Assembly: GCA_028284415.1 (NCBI GenBank) | Contig: JANQRU010000004.1 | Span: 1,753,058 to 1,817,057 of the forward strand | Reading direction: 5' to 3' | Source of the DNA: Pyrinomonadaceae bacterium | GTDB taxonomy: Bacteria; Acidobacteriota; Blastocatellia; Pyrinomonadales; Pyrinomonadaceae | Length of the DNA: 64,000 nucleotides | Shown here: positions 1 to 9,908 of the stretch, in pieces | Layout: the number at the start of each line of letters is the position of its first letter | How positions within the stretch are numbered: the stretch's first letter is position 1 | The notes under the pieces: generated by a model | What the model was told of the DNA's origin: nothing | Databases searched by the model: none | Seen by the model: the letters and a program-made list of their open reading frames with translations, nothing else | Program-made: the position numbers and the translations under genes

Positions 1-2
1 AG

Positions 3-1091
3 GAAATATACGAACAGCCGCGAGCCGTTCGTGATACTGTCCAAGGTCGCGTTTCGCTAGACGATGGAAAGGTTTATTTGGACGAAATGGATATTTCCGA
101 GGATGAATTTAAGAACTTAACTTCAATAAAAATTGCGGCTTGCGGAACGAGTTGGCACGCAGGGATTGCTGGAAAATATATGCTCGAAGAATTGGCACGC
201 GTTCCGGTCGAGGTTGATTACGCATCGGAATTTCGCTATCGCAATCCGGTTTTGCGTGAAACCGATTTGCTCATCGTTATTTCGCAATCAGGCGAAACCG
301 CTGACACGATCGCGGCAATGCGTGAAGCCAAAGAATCGGGCTGCAAGGTTCTGGCGATTTGTAACGTGCAAGGTTCGATGATTACACGCGAAGCCGAAGG
401 CACAATTTTAACGCACGCAGGTCCTGAAATTGGTGTTGCTTCAACTAAGGCTTTCACATCGCAGATGATAGCGATTTACCTTTTCGCACTCTATTTGGGA
501 CAGCTTCGCGGTAAGATAAATGAAGAACAAGCTAAACATCACGCCCAAGAATTAGCAGAATTACCGCTGAAAATAGAGCATCTTTTAGGCGAAGCGGATG
601 ACATTGAAGAGATGTCAAAAGAATTTTTCCGTTCGCAAGATTTCTTATATCTCGGACGCGGAATTAATTTCCCAATTGCTCTCGAAGGAGCTCTGAAACT
701 CAAAGAAATCAGTTACATACACGCCGAGGGTTATCCCGCAGGCGAAATGAAGCACGGTCCAAATGCTTTGATTGATGAAAAATTGCCCGTCGTGATCGTC
801 AACACACGCGAGGAAGGTAATGAAGCAAGCGAATTGCGTTATGAAAAAACTCATTCAAACATTGTCGAAGTAAAATCCCGTGATGGCATAATCTTGTCGG
901 TCTTAACTGAAGGTGATGAGATGAGTTCGGTCGTTTCAGACTTTGTTATTGAAATCCCTGAAACAAACGATTTACTTGCACCGATTTTATCAGTTGTTCC
1001 ATTGCAACTGCTCGCATATCACATCGCCGTGCGTCGTGGATGCGATGTAGATCAGCCGAGAAATTTGGCAAAATCTGTGACAGTAGAATAG
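3..1091 (+). CDS. glmS: Glutamine-fructose-6-phosphate aminotransferase (isomerizing), C-terminal part
   Basis: The frame is open from the first full codon at position 3, so this is the last 362 residues of a protein whose usual length is about 610. It makes glucosamine-6-phosphate from fructose-6-phosphate and glutamine, the first step toward UDP-GlcNAc for peptidoglycan. The part present holds both SIS sugar-isomerase domains: the first has ACGTSWHAG and SQSGETADT, the second has [19 protein letters not shown] and [12 protein letters not shown]. The ending [13 protein letters not shown] is the conserved GlmS tail that closes the active site. The N-terminal glutaminase domain with its catalytic Cys lies outside the window. 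A strong terminator follows directly. Confidence 0.96.
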   Translation, partial: EIYEQPRAVRDTVQGRVSLDDGKVYLDEMDISEDEFKNLTSIKIAACGTSWHAGIAGKYMLEELARVPVEVDYASEFRYRNPVLRETDLLIVISQSGETADTIAAMREAKESGCKVLAICNVQGSMITREAEGTILTHAGPEIGVASTKAFTSQMIAIYLFALYLGQLRGKINEEQAKHHAQELAELPLKIEHLLGEADDIEEMSKEFFRSQDFLYLGRGINFPIALEGALKLKEISYIHAEGYPAGEMKHGPNALIDEKLPVVIVNTREEGNEASELRYEKTHSNIVEVKSRDGIILSVLTEGDEMSSVVSDFVIEIPETNDLLAPILSVVPLQLLAYHIAVRRGCDVDQPRNLAKSVTVE

Positions 1092-1110
1092 TTTAATTTT
1101 GTTTAAGATA

Positions 1111-1152
1111 AATTGCATGAACACTCTATTGTGAATGTTCATGCAATTTTGT
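1111..1152 (+). terminator. Rho-independent terminator of glmS
   Basis: A perfect 13-bp stem (1111-1123 with 1136-1148) and a 12-base loop are followed by a T-rich run. It separates glmS from the dehydrogenase downstream. Confidence 0.85.
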
Positions 1153-1165
1153 AGTTTTAAAGATA

Positions 1166-2128
1166 ATGAAAGCATTACGTTTTGAAAATAATCAGTTGAA
1201 TTTAGATGAAATTGAAAAGCCTTTTCGGGAAGATGAAGCTTTAATTCGAGTCTTAAAATCGGGAATTTGTAACACGGATGTTGAAATTGTCCGTGGTTAT
1301 GCGGGATTTGAAGGAACGATTGGACACGAATTTATTGGAGTTGTCGAAGAATCAAAAGATTCGCCCGAGTTGGTTGGCAAAAGAGTTATTGGCGAGATAA
1401 ACGCGGGTTGTGGGATTTGTTTTCGTTGCAAAGCCGATGATTCGAGGCATTGTGAAAACCGCACTGTTTTAGGAATCATCAGTAGGGACGGTTGCCATGC
1501 AGAGTTTTTGACTTTGCCAACGAGAAATCTTTTGCAAGTTCCCGACGAGGTTTCAAATGACCAAGCCGTTTTTGCAGAACCTTTAGCGGCGGCATACGGG
1601 ATTTTGGAACAGGTGGAGATTTTGCCTGAAACAAAGGTTGCGGTTATCGGCGACGGCAAGCTCGGAATTTTATGTGCGTGGAGTTTGGCTTTGAAAAGTG
1701 ACAACTTAAAACTTATTGGCAAGCATCAAAATAAATTAACAACAGTAGAAAAAGGCAATGTCGAAGGCGTTTTGCTTGAAAATGCGAAAAAGCTGAACGG
1801 ACAAATGGATGTGGTTGTAGAGGCGTCGGGTTCGGAAAGCGGTTTTGCAACAGCTCTGGATTTATTAAAGCCACGCGGGAAATTGGTTTTGAAGTCAACA
1901 TTTCAGGGGAAACCGACTTGGGAAGCGTGGCGTGTTGTTGTCAATGAAATCACGATTGTCGGTTCGCGTTGCGGAATGTTTTCACCCGCTTTGGACATTT
2001 TAAAGGCAGGTAAAGTAGATGTCGAAAGTCTTATTTCAGAAGAATTTTCGCTTTCAGATGGTGTAAAAGCAATGGAAAAAGCGATGGAAAAAGGTGTTAT
2101 GAAAGTTTTACTTAATATGGATTCATAA
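1166..2128 (+). CDS. Zinc-dependent alcohol dehydrogenase-like protein (MDR family)
   Basis: Cytosolic oxidoreductase of the medium-chain dehydrogenase/reductase superfamily, 320 residues. The GroES-like N-terminal domain has the catalytic-zinc ligands Cys35 and His54-Glu55 (IGHEFIGVVEE). It also has a structural-zinc cysteine cluster, CGICFRC...HC, near residues 86-99. A Rossmann NAD(P)-binding domain follows, with VIGDGKLGILCAW near residue 162. It is shorter than the typical 340-350 residues, as is usual for the MDR-like subgroup with a compact C-terminus. The substrate cannot be read from the sequence. It stands alone between the glmS terminator and the HtrA gene. Confidence 0.85.
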   Translation: MKALRFENNQLNLDEIEKPFREDEALIRVLKSGICNTDVEIVRGYAGFEGTIGHEFIGVVEESKDSPELVGKRVIGEINAGCGICFRCKADDSRHCENRTVLGIISRDGCHAEFLTLPTRNLLQVPDEVSNDQAVFAEPLAAAYGILEQVEILPETKVAVIGDGKLGILCAWSLALKSDNLKLIGKHQNKLTTVEKGNVEGVLLENAKKLNGQMDVVVEASGSESGFATALDLLKPRGKLVLKSTFQGKPTWEAWRVVVNEITIVGSRCGMFSPALDILKAGKVDVESLISEEFSLSDGVKAMEKAMEKGVMKVLLNMDS

Positions 2129-2256
2129 ATCTTAATAATAACCTTTTAACCTTCTGCATCGTAAAAATTTCATTGTCAATTAGTGGGCTGCAATCTATAC
2201 TTTAACTTTAAGAGGTATTTGCTGCCGACAAAAAAGAATTAAATGGAGAATCGGTT

Positions 2257-3798
2257 ATGAATAAAGTTTATGAAGGGTCTGGTAGAAGTTTTTTGACTTT
2301 AAAGCTTGTTTTAGCTTTATTTGTTTTTGTGGGTGGAGCAGGATTGATAAATGCCCAACCACCTGAAACAATTCAGAAAACAAAAAGTGTAACTATTTCT
2401 CCTGAGCAACTTTCAGCTTCATTTGCCGAAGTTGCAAAAAACGTAGAACCTGCGGTGGTAAATATAGACACTAAAGGAAAAGTCCCCGATATTAAAGTTC
2501 AAGGAAATGGAGCAGAGGAAGACTCCGATGATGTGTTGGAATTTTTCCGTCGTCGTCTTCCGCGTCGTCCAAGCTATGCGGTTGGAAGCGGTTTTATAGT
2601 TGAAAGAACAGGATATATTTTAACTAATTACCACGTAGTTGAGGATGCTGCGAAAATTACAGTTCGTCTGCAAACGAGAGAAGAGTTTATTGCAAAGCTT
2701 GTCGGAGCAGATAAAGAAACTGATCTCGCGGTTCTCAAAATTGATGCAGGAAGAAATCTACCGTTCTTAAAACTCGGAGATTCTGACAAAATCAGGATTG
2801 GAGATTGGGTTTTGGCAATCGGTTCACCATTTGGTTTAGCTCAGACCGTCACGGCAGGAATAGTTTCGCAAACCAAACGTGAAACGCCTTATGCAACTGC
2901 TTTCCAAAAGTTTATTCAGACAGATGCAGCTATCAATCGAGGTAATTCAGGCGGTCCTTTAGTAAATATGGATGGGCAGGTTATCGGAGTTAATTCTCAA
3001 ATTGCGACCTCGACCGGAGATTACAACGGAATCGGTTTTGCATTGCCTGCAAACGAGGCTGCTTATGTTTACAACCAGATTTTGCAGAACGGTAAGGTAA
3101 AACGTGGCTATCTTGGTGTTTATCTTGATTCAGTTAAAAAAGAATTTGCTGAAGTTTATGGTTTGAATTCGCCGAAAGGGGCAATTATTACCGAAATCAG
3201 AAACACAGAAGGTGCGGCGGCAAAAGCAGGTTTAAAGAGAAATGACATAATTATTTCAGTCGAAAATAAGGTAGTCGAAAATGCACAAGACCTGATTGCT
3301 AAGGTGGCTTCTATCACACCCGGAAGAAATATCAAGGTGGATGTCCTGCGCGAAGTAGGCGAAAGTCTGCAAAGAAAAACCTTCAATGTGAGACTGGATG
3401 AAAGACCAACGGATGACATTTTGGGTGATAATGATTCACGTCGAAAACTGCCGATAAATGGAAAAGAAGTTAAAACAGTTCCGCTTGGTTTAACTTTGGC
3501 TGAACTAACACCTCAATTATCCAGAACTTATAGATTAAGAGGTGAAAAAGGATTACTTATCAGAAAAATTGATCCCGCAAGCTTTATTGCTGACGTAAAA
3601 AACTCTAATGGTGGGAGTGCCTTGAGCGAAGGGGATTTGATTCAAAGAATCAATCGTGTTCCCGTTAGTGATTTGAAGACTTTTAATGAAATCGTCAGTA
3701 AATTGGAGAAAGGTTCAGCAGTTGTTCTGCATATCGCCAGTTACGATAGAAGATCACGCCGAATTGTCCCAAGCGTCGTTCAATTTACGGTGCAGTAA
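2257..3798 (+). CDS. HtrA/Deg-type periplasmic serine protease with two PDZ domains
   Basis: Envelope quality-control protease and chaperone of family S1C, 513 residues. A hydrophobic signal segment (about residues 13-33, ending INAQ) directs export. The trypsin-like domain has the catalytic triad His126 (TNYHVVED), Asp156 (KETDLAVL) and Ser231 (RGNSGGPL). Two PDZ domains follow, roughly residues 280-375 and 405-500; the second is divergent. An acidic then arginine-rich loop (EEDSDD, FFRRRLPRRP) precedes the protease core. The gene is transcribed alone and ends at a terminator. DegP, DegQ and DegS-like roles cannot be told apart from sequence, but two PDZ domains point to DegP/DegQ. Confidence 0.93.
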   Translation: MNKVYEGSGRSFLTLKLVLALFVFVGGAGLINAQPPETIQKTKSVTISPEQLSASFAEVAKNVEPAVVNIDTKGKVPDIKVQGNGAEEDSDDVLEFFRRRLPRRPSYAVGSGFIVERTGYILTNYHVVEDAAKITVRLQTREEFIAKLVGADKETDLAVLKIDAGRNLPFLKLGDSDKIRIGDWVLAIGSPFGLAQTVTAGIVSQTKRETPYATAFQKFIQTDAAINRGNSGGPLVNMDGQVIGVNSQIATSTGDYNGIGFALPANEAAYVYNQILQNGKVKRGYLGVYLDSVKKEFAEVYGLNSPKGAIITEIRNTEGAAAKAGLKRNDIIISVENKVVENAQDLIAKVASITPGRNIKVDVLREVGESLQRKTFNVRLDERPTDDILGDNDSRRKLPINGKEVKTVPLGLTLAELTPQLSRTYRLRGEKGLLIRKIDPASFIADVKNSNGGSALSEGDLIQRINRVPVSDLKTFNEIVSKLEKGSAVVLHIASYDRRSRRIVPSVVQFTVQ

Positions 3799-3803
3799 AA
3801 ACT

Positions 3804-3938
3804 AAGTTAATAGTTGATTGTTAAAGGTTAATTGAGCTATTTTAGATGGTTCAATTAACCTTTTTTATTTTTGTAGTTAGTTGTCAGTTACTGTTTGTTT
3901 TTTCAACGAACAATTAACGACAAACAACTGATAAATAA
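3804..3938. repeat. Heptad (7-base periodic) repeat tract
   Basis: The spacer reads as successive seven-base units: agttaat, agttgat, tgttaaa, ggttaat, then after the hairpin gttagtt, gtcagtt, and in the opposite sense caacgaa, caattaa, cgacaaa, caactga. The two halves are imperfect inverted copies. It resembles the short tandemly repeated repetitive (STRR) heptamers described in cyanobacteria; the relationship is by pattern only. Confidence 0.6.
3823..3870 (+). terminator. Terminator of the HtrA gene
   Basis: A perfect 13-bp stem (3823-3835 with 3851-3863) and a 15-base loop run into a T-rich tract. The stem is built from heptad-repeat sequence. Confidence 0.8.
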
Positions 3939-3974
3939 AGCAATTTTAATAAAACATATAAGGATAAAAATTTT

Positions 3975-5486
3975 ATGACACAAGCGGCAGAATCACCTAA
4001 GAAATATCATAATTATATCGGCGGCGAATGGGTTGAAAGCTCAAGCGGCGAATTTTTTGAAAACATAAATCCGGCAGATCATAATGACATCGTTGGATTG
4101 TTTCCAAAATCGAATCAAGAAGACGTTGATAAAGCAGTTGCGGCAGCGAATGAAGCGGCGACACGCTGGCGTAGAACACCTGCACCTAAGCGTGCGGAAT
4201 TACTTTTCAACTTGGCGGAAATTTTGCGTGATAACAAAGAACAATTTACACGCGATATGACTCGCGAAATGGGTAAAGTTTTATCCGAAGCTGGTGGCGA
4301 TGTACAGGAAGCAATTGATTGCACCTATTACACAGCGGGCGAAGGTCGCAGACTTCATGGCTTTACAACAAAAGCGGAAATGCCAAACAAATATGCGATG
4401 TGCGAACGCCAACCCGTAGGAATTTGCGGTTTGATTACACCTTTTAATTTCCCAATGGCAATTCCATCATGGAAATTGATTCCTGCATTAGTTTGCGGAA
4501 ACACGGTTGTGATTAAATCGGGCGAAGATGTTCCACTTTCAACAATTAATTTGGTAAAAGCCTGCGAAGAAGCGGGAATTCCAAAAGGTGTTGTCAATGT
4601 TGTCAACGGTTTTGCAGAGCCAGGAAAAGCACTCGTTGAAAATGAAGATGTTCGTCTGATTTCCTTTACAGGTTCAACCGATACGGGACGTATTATCGCC
4701 GAACAATGTGCGAGAGATAATAAGATCGTTTCACTCGAAATGGGCGGTAAAAACGCAATTATTGTAATGGACGATGCGGATATTGATAATGCTGTTGAAG
4801 GCTCACTCTGGGGAGCATTTGGAACATCAGGACAGCGTTGCACAGCTTCATCTCGTTTGATTATTCACGAAGACGTTTACGAAGAATTTACAACAAAACT
4901 CGTCGAAAAAGTCAAAGAATTAAAAGTCGGAAACGGTTTGGATGAATCGGTTCAAGTTGGTCCTGTTATCAATCAACAAGCGATGGACAAAATTATGTCT
5001 TACATCGAGATCGGACAAAACGAAGACGGTGCAACACTCGCTTGCGGCGGAAAACGCTTGACCGAAGGCGAACACGCAAATGGATATTTTATCGAACCGA
5101 CAGTTTTCACAAACGCCACAAGAGATATGCGTATCTCGCAAGAAGAAATCTTCGGACCTGTTACAACTTGTATCAAAATCAGTAGTTTAGAGGAAGCAAT
5201 TGATGTTGCCAACGATGTAAAATACGGCTTGAGTTCAGCGATTTACACGCAGGACGTAAACCAAGCATTCTACGCAACTCAAGAACTTTACACAGGAATT
5301 TGCTACGTGAATTCAGCCACAATTGGTGCGGAAGTTCACTTACCATTCGGCGGAACAAAAGGAACCGGTAACGGACACCGTGAGGCGGGAACTCAAGTTC
5401 TAGACATCTTCAGCGAATGGAAAGCAATTTACGTTGATTATTCAGGAAAATTGCAGAAAGCTCAGATTGACGAAGTTGAGATTTAA
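3975..5486 (+). CDS. NAD(P)-dependent aldehyde dehydrogenase
   Basis: Oxidizes an aldehyde to the acid; 503 residues, full length for the family. The conserved PFNFP motif (Asn158), general base Glu255 (LEMGGKNA) and catalytic Cys289 (GQRCTAS) are all present. So are the NAD-binding residues around FTGSTDTGR (231-239). The overall pattern recalls the ALDH7/aminoadipic- or succinate-semialdehyde group, but the substrate is not fixed by the sequence or by the neighbours. There is no signal peptide, so it is cytosolic. The last 77 bp of the coding region and stop codon are repeated downstream at 6003-6079, with a DinB gene in between. Confidence 0.92.
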   Translation: MTQAAESPKKYHNYIGGEWVESSSGEFFENINPADHNDIVGLFPKSNQEDVDKAVAAANEAATRWRRTPAPKRAELLFNLAEILRDNKEQFTRDMTREMGKVLSEAGGDVQEAIDCTYYTAGEGRRLHGFTTKAEMPNKYAMCERQPVGICGLITPFNFPMAIPSWKLIPALVCGNTVVIKSGEDVPLSTINLVKACEEAGIPKGVVNVVNGFAEPGKALVENEDVRLISFTGSTDTGRIIAEQCARDNKIVSLEMGGKNAIIVMDDADIDNAVEGSLWGAFGTSGQRCTASSRLIIHEDVYEEFTTKLVEKVKELKVGNGLDESVQVGPVINQQAMDKIMSYIEIGQNEDGATLACGGKRLTEGEHANGYFIEPTVFTNATRDMRISQEEIFGPVTTCIKISSLEEAIDVANDVKYGLSSAIYTQDVNQAFYATQELYTGICYVNSATIGAEVHLPFGGTKGTGNGHREAGTQVLDIFSEWKAIYVDYSGKLQKAQIDEVEI

Positions 5487-5488
5487 TT
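5412..5488 (+). repeat. Direct repeat, copy 1 (3' end of the aldehyde dehydrogenase gene)
   Basis: Matches 6003-6079 at 72 of 77 positions by direct comparison, at an offset of 591 bases. This copy supplies the functional end of the dehydrogenase, including its TAA. Confidence 0.9.
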
Positions 5489-5491
5489 GAA

Positions 5492-6028
5492 ATGACAACA
5501 GGACAAGAACTGCTTCAAGAGTTGACTCTTGAAGCAGAAGTTACCAGAAAGTTTTTGGAAAGAGTTCCTTTTGAAAAGGCAGACTTTAAACCAAAAGAGA
5601 AGTCAGAATCACTCGGAAGACTTGCGATTCACGTTGCAGAAATCATCGCTTGGTGGAAAGAGTGTATCGAAAATAATAGTTTGAATTTTATAGATTTTGA
5701 ACCGAAAGATATAAAATCAAATGATGAGCTTTTAGCATATTTTGATACGCTTTTGGCAGAAGCTAAAGAGTCACTATCCAAAGTTGAAGACGAGACTCTC
5801 AAGCAAGAATGGTCAATGAAATACGGAGATGAAATTCTATTTACATTGCCTAAAAAACAGGTATTGAGAGTTTTCTGTATGAATCATTTGGTTCATCATC
5901 GTTCACAACTTGGAGTCTATTTGAGACTTTTGGATATCCCTGTTCCTGCCAGTTACGGACCCTCTGCTGATGATGAAAATGTGATTCTTGCAAATGACTA
6001 TAAGCAAATGGAAAGCGATTTACGTTGA
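5492..6028 (+). CDS. DinB-family metal-binding protein
   Basis: A 178-residue four-helix-bundle protein of the DinB/YfiT superfamily, which includes metal-dependent thiol transferases and proteins of unknown function. The metal triad is visible as His47 (LAIHVAE), His132 and His136 ([11 protein letters not shown]). The ATG lies 5 bases after the aldehyde dehydrogenase stop, so the two are probably translated from one mRNA. The last codons (MESDLR and the TGA) come from the second copy of the 77-bp repeat read in a different frame. The natural C-terminus may therefore have been replaced when the gene arrived. Function unknown. Confidence 0.85.
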   Translation: MTTGQELLQELTLEAEVTRKFLERVPFEKADFKPKEKSESLGRLAIHVAEIIAWWKECIENNSLNFIDFEPKDIKSNDELLAYFDTLLAEAKESLSKVEDETLKQEWSMKYGDEILFTLPKKQVLRVFCMNHLVHHRSQLGVYLRLLDIPVPASYGPSADDENVILANDYKQMESDLR

Positions 6029-6079
6029 TTATTCGGGCAAATTGCAGAAAGCTCAGATTGATGAAGTTGAGATTTAATT
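6003..6079 (+). repeat. Direct repeat, copy 2 (duplicated dehydrogenase 3' end)
   Basis: A non-coding duplicate of 5412-5488 with five substitutions. Its first part overlaps the final codons of the DinB gene. The two copies bracket the DinB gene like a large target duplication or the scar of a tandem duplication. Confidence 0.9.
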
Positions 6080-6091
6080 TTTGAGTAAACG

Positions 6092-6150
6092 GTGAAAAGA
6101 AACAGGCGACAAGATAGAGATAAATTATCTTGTCGCCTGTTTCTCTTCAC
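6092..6150. terminator. Long bidirectional terminator hairpin
   Basis: A 25-bp stem with one mismatch (6092-6116 with 6126-6150) and a 9-base loop. It lies between the convergent DinB gene and the minus-strand sugar dehydrogenase. Confidence 0.8.
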
Positions 6151-6165
6151 TTGTTACTGATGAGA

Positions 6166-7470
6166 CTATTTCTTTGGTGAAATTCTAATTAATTTACCAT
6201 TTCTAGCATCGGTTACGACATATAAGAATCCATCTTGTCCTTGGCGGACATCACGAACTCTTCCACGTCCTTTTAGAATATGCTCTTCGCCTACAACTTT
6301 ATTGTCTTTGATTACTAGACGCACAAGTTTTTGAGTAACAAGACCACCGATAAAGATGTTACCCTTCCATTCCGAAAGTTCTGAACCTGTGTAAACCTCC
6401 ATTCCAGAAGGTGCGATTACGGGATCCCAATAATAGATGGGGTCAACGTAGCCATCTCTTTGAGTTTTTGCATTCGGAATAGCACGTCCTGAATACTCTT
6501 GACCAAAGGTTACGACTGACCAGCCGTAGTTTTTTCCTTTTTTGATTAGATTTAATTCATCGCCGCCGCGTGCTCCGTGTTCAACTGTCCAGAGCTGTCC
6601 ATTGGCGTCAAAAGCAGCAGATTGTATGTTGCGGTGTCCGAGTGTCCAAACAGCGGGTTCGGCTCCGTCTTTTTTAACGAATGGGTTGTCTTCGGGAATT
6701 GAACCATCCGTATTGATTCTCATGACCTTGCCGTAGTGGTTGTCTAATTCTTGAACCTTTTGGCGGTTTGGACGGTCAAAGCGGTCACCTGTTGTTATGT
6801 AAAGTTTTCCTTCTTTATCAAAAGCGATGCGTGAGCCGAAATGCAGACCGTTTCGGTAACTTGGCATCGCACGGAAGATAATTTTCACGTCTTCTATTTT
6901 CGTGCGGTCTTTGCTTAATTTTCCGCGGGCGACACTCGTTCCGCTACCATCATTTCTATCTTCGGAAAAGCTCCAAAAAATAGTTTGGTCTTCCTTGAAA
7001 TTTGGACTTAAAGCTACATCGAGCAAACCGCCTTGTCCACGGGCTGTGATGGGTGGCAATCCGCCGAGTTTGCTTGCTTCCGTTGTTCCGCCTTGTTCGA
7101 CAGCTAGAACCCCTGCAAGCGGTTCGCCGATCTTGCCGTCCTTTGAGACAACACGCATCTGTCCGCCTTTTTCGGTAACGAGAAAATCACCACTTGGCAA
7201 TTGTTCAACTGCCCAAGGTCGGCTCAATCCATCAGTGATAACGGTTACTTCATAAGCCATTTTTGTTTCAACCCCGCAAGCTCTTGTTTGCTCGGGAAAA
7301 GTTGGCTTTTGCTCTTCCGCATTTGGCGTTCTGGTTTCAAGCGGCTTACATTCTGTGGTTGAATTTGTCTGCGTAGTTGTCGAAGAACCAACTTGTTGGG
7401 TTTGTCCACAAGCAGTGTTCGAACCAATCAATAAAAAGATAAAAATGAATGCGACGTTGATTTTATACAT
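6166..7470 (-). CDS. PQQ-dependent glucose/sorbosone dehydrogenase-family protein, exported
   Basis: A 434-residue six-bladed beta-propeller of the GSDH family (PF07995), which includes soluble PQQ aldose dehydrogenases. The N-terminus is a signal segment with a possible lipobox ending at Cys21 (SNTACGQ), followed by a Thr/Ser-rich linker. Family marks are WAVEQLPSGDFLVTEKGG, LLDVALSPNF, YITTGDRFDRPN, GHRNIQSAAFD, WTVEHGARGGDELN and the C-terminal VRDVRQGQDGFLYVVTD. It would oxidize sugars in the periplasm if PQQ is available; no PQQ synthesis gene is seen here. It is followed by the shared hairpin at 6092-6150. Confidence 0.88.
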   Translation of the reverse strand: MYKINVAFIFIFLLIGSNTACGQTQQVGSSTTTQTNSTTECKPLETRTPNAEEQKPTFPEQTRACGVETKMAYEVTVITDGLSRPWAVEQLPSGDFLVTEKGGQMRVVSKDGKIGEPLAGVLAVEQGGTTEASKLGGLPPITARGQGGLLDVALSPNFKEDQTIFWSFSEDRNDGSGTSVARGKLSKDRTKIEDVKIIFRAMPSYRNGLHFGSRIAFDKEGKLYITTGDRFDRPNRQKVQELDNHYGKVMRINTDGSIPEDNPFVKKDGAEPAVWTLGHRNIQSAAFDANGQLWTVEHGARGGDELNLIKKGKNYGWSVVTFGQEYSGRAIPNAKTQRDGYVDPIYYWDPVIAPSGMEVYTGSELSEWKGNIFIGGLVTQKLVRLVIKDNKVVGEEHILKGRGRVRDVRQGQDGFLYVVTDARNGKLIRISPKK

Positions 7471-7774
7471 AATTAATCCTCGAAAAAAAACTCCCCTTTG
7501 CTCTATTGAAATACATCCAAATTATGCTTCGGCTTAATAATTTTAGTTTTGACGAAGTATTTTACTCTTTAGATGCTTTCTACATATTTTAAATTTTTAA
7601 GCGAAGTCTGTGCAAATTAAAAATTTGTTTTCGTTGAAAATTGAACTGATATAATTAGTAGTATCTAACCAAAAACTCTTTTGTTGCTGTTCATTTTTGG
7701 CAAAATCAGTAAAGATTTTGCGTCAGTCAAAAGAGGATTTTTGTAAAAATATTCAATCCTTCATTCGGGTAAGT

Positions 7775-8599
7775 ATGGTTAATTTAACACGGGAAAAAAG
7801 CTTTTTAATAATAATTTCTAGTATGTTGGTTTTGAGTTTTGTCATAATTTCTCACCAAACTGTAAATGCACAGCCTGCACATGGATGCCAAAGCCGAATT
7901 GTAAATTGGAATGTAAGAGCAGTCCAAAAAAAGAGAAATTACAGATATCAGATAGATGCTAAGTTTAATTTGCAACAAAGAACTTTCATCAGACGTGCAT
8001 TGCAGATAGCAGTTGACAGAATGCAGGAAAAAAGCGTTTGGCAAGAAGTTAGAAGCACTTACGGATTTGCATATCCGACTGTTAAAACAGTCAATAATTC
8101 GGGTTTTTGCAACAACATAAACATTAGAAGAAATATACTTTTTCACCAACTTTATTATCTGTCCGTTCCCGAGGGAAATAAGTTAACAAGCAGAAAATTA
8201 CCCGATGTGAAAATATTTTATCGAAAGGAAGCTCCGAAGCCGGGCAAATTGGGGTGGGTTGGAAAAGCCCCATATGATGCGGTGAGTATCTATTGGAGCA
8301 ATGCCACAAATCGTTGGCAAAAGAGTGGATACTTTAAAATTTCCATAAATGCACATTATCTTTTCAAAAACGAGATGTATTCGAGCGTAGATTATTGGGC
8401 AGGTATCATCGTTCATGAAATGTTGCATAATTTAGGGCACAGACATCCGAAATCAACTCATCCGAATTATAGAAAATACCAAATAAATGTAATGGCTTAC
8501 GCCATTCAGAATTTCGGACAAGATTCCGCTGGACCTGCTAAATCCCGCTATCCTGTGTATGCGTGTAGTGGCAACTTCAAAACAAATCGAAAAAAATAG
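7775..8599 (+). CDS. Secreted metzincin-like zinc metalloprotease
   Basis: A 274-residue protein with a signal peptide ending near VNAQP. The zinc-binding signature HEMLHNLGHRH (His214, Glu215, His218, His224) fits the metzincin HExxHxxGxxH form. A methionine about 15 residues later (NVMAYAI) could be the Met-turn. The rest is unlike any family I can name. The ATG at 7775 is preferred because it starts the signal peptide; an upstream TTG at 7697 would add 26 residues ahead of the hydrophobic segment. A TATAAT box at 7650-7655 may be the promoter. A strong terminator follows. Confidence 0.75.
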   Translation: MVNLTREKSFLIIISSMLVLSFVIISHQTVNAQPAHGCQSRIVNWNVRAVQKKRNYRYQIDAKFNLQQRTFIRRALQIAVDRMQEKSVWQEVRSTYGFAYPTVKTVNNSGFCNNINIRRNILFHQLYYLSVPEGNKLTSRKLPDVKIFYRKEAPKPGKLGWVGKAPYDAVSIYWSNATNRWQKSGYFKISINAHYLFKNEMYSSVDYWAGIIVHEMLHNLGHRHPKSTHPNYRKYQINVMAYAIQNFGQDSAGPAKSRYPVYACSGNFKTNRKK

Positions 8600-8638
8600 C
8601 GGTAAATAAATCAGAATCACGAAAGATAAATGAGCTTT

Positions 8639-8689
8639 GGCGGGAAACAGTTATTTTTAGTCAAATAACTTGCGTTTCCCGCCTTTTTT
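8639..8689 (+). terminator. Terminator of the metzincin gene
   Basis: A 10-bp GC-rich stem (8639-8648 with 8674-8683) is extended by an 8-bp AT stem (8649-8656 with 8663-8670) across a 3-base bulge. Six T residues follow. Confidence 0.85.
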
Positions 8690-8764
8690 CAATAGCAAAA
8701 AAGTTGTAACATTAGCAGATATTGTAATAACCATAATTTATAAAAGTATTTGGAGAATTTATTA

Positions 8765-9904
8765 ATGAAAATCGGATTACCGAAAGAGATTAAGGACAAT
8801 GAATATCGCGTCGGTTTAACTCCGGCGGGCGTGAGCGCTTTGACCGATGCCGGACACACACTTTTTGTTGAAAAGTCAGCTGGTGAAGGTTCGGGTTTTG
8901 AAGATTCGCAATATGTTAATGCAGGAGCAAAGATTTTAGAGACAGCGGATGATGTTTGGGAAGCAGGCGATATGGTCATCAAGGTCAAAGAGCCGATTGA
9001 ACCTGAGTATACGCGTATGCGGGAAGATCAATTGCTCTTTACTTATCTGCACCTTGCTCCCGAGTTTGAACTTACTAAGCAAATGCTTGAAAGAAAAGTT
9101 ACGGGCGTTGCTTACGAAACGATTACAGATGAAAACGGAACTTTACCTCTTTTGACACCTATGTCGGAAGTTGCAGGTCGTATGTCCGTTCAAGTCGGTG
9201 CAACATATCTGGAAAAAATGAACGGCGGGCGTGGTGTTCTCTTGGGCGGTGTTCCGGGCGTTCCTGCGGCGGACGTTGTCATTATTGGTGGTGGAGTTGT
9301 TGGAACAGAAGCCGCAAAAATGGCAATTGGACTCGGTGCTCACGTAACGATGATTGATATTAACTTAGAGCGTTTGCGTGAACTCGATGATATTTTCTTG
9401 TCGAAAATCCAGACACTTGCTTCAAGCCGTTATCAAATCGAAGAAGCAATTTCGCACGCTGATTTGATTATCGGTGCGGTTTTGATTCCGGGTGCAGCAG
9501 CTCCGAAACTTATCACACGCGAAATGCTCAAACTTATTCCAAATGGCTCGGTTTTAGTTGACGTTGCTGTTGACCAAGGCGGATGCTTTGAAACAACCCG
9601 TGCGACTACTCACTCGAATCCAACTTATTATGAAGAAGGGGTTTTGCACTACTGCGTTGCTAATATGCCGGGAGCAGTTCCGAGAACCTCCACATTTGCT
9701 TTGACGAATGCAACTATGCCGTATGCCCTTGAATTGGCAAACAAAGGTTTTGAAAGAGCAATTCAAGAAAATAAATACTTGGCGGAAGGCGTAAACACCT
9801 ATGCAGGAAAATTAACTTACGAAGCAGTCGCAACTTCGCAAGATTTAGAATACACACCGCTCAATACTTTAATTGACGGCTTAGTGGCAAAAGCTACTAA
9901 TTAG
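8765..9904 (+). CDS. ald: Alanine dehydrogenase
   Basis: Catalyses the reversible NAD-linked deamination of L-alanine to pyruvate and ammonia; cytosolic, 379 residues. The start [20 protein letters not shown] is the classic N-terminus of the family. IKVKEP (about residues 71-76), YLHLAPE (about 90-96) and the Rossmann motif [16 protein letters not shown] (about 170-185) are present, as are the late motifs [10 protein letters not shown] and [13 protein letters not shown]. The ATG at 8765 has a GGAG box 9 bases upstream; a TTG at 8750 in the same frame is not needed. Convergent with the S9 peptidase; a heptad-repeat hairpin lies between. Confidence 0.96.
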   Translation: MKIGLPKEIKDNEYRVGLTPAGVSALTDAGHTLFVEKSAGEGSGFEDSQYVNAGAKILETADDVWEAGDMVIKVKEPIEPEYTRMREDQLLFTYLHLAPEFELTKQMLERKVTGVAYETITDENGTLPLLTPMSEVAGRMSVQVGATYLEKMNGGRGVLLGGVPGVPAADVVIIGGGVVGTEAAKMAIGLGAHVTMIDINLERLRELDDIFLSKIQTLASSRYQIEEAISHADLIIGAVLIPGAAAPKLITREMLKLIPNGSVLVDVAVDQGGCFETTRATTHSNPTYYEEGVLHYCVANMPGAVPRTSTFALTNATMPYALELANKGFERAIQENKYLAEGVNTYAGKLTYEAVATSQDLEYTPLNTLIDGLVAKATN

Positions 9905-9908
9905 TGTA

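Noticed and set aside
8750..8764. TTG start for alanine dehydrogenase
   Set aside because: The ATG at 8765 has a GGAG box at the right distance and gives the canonical N-terminus [10 protein letters not shown].
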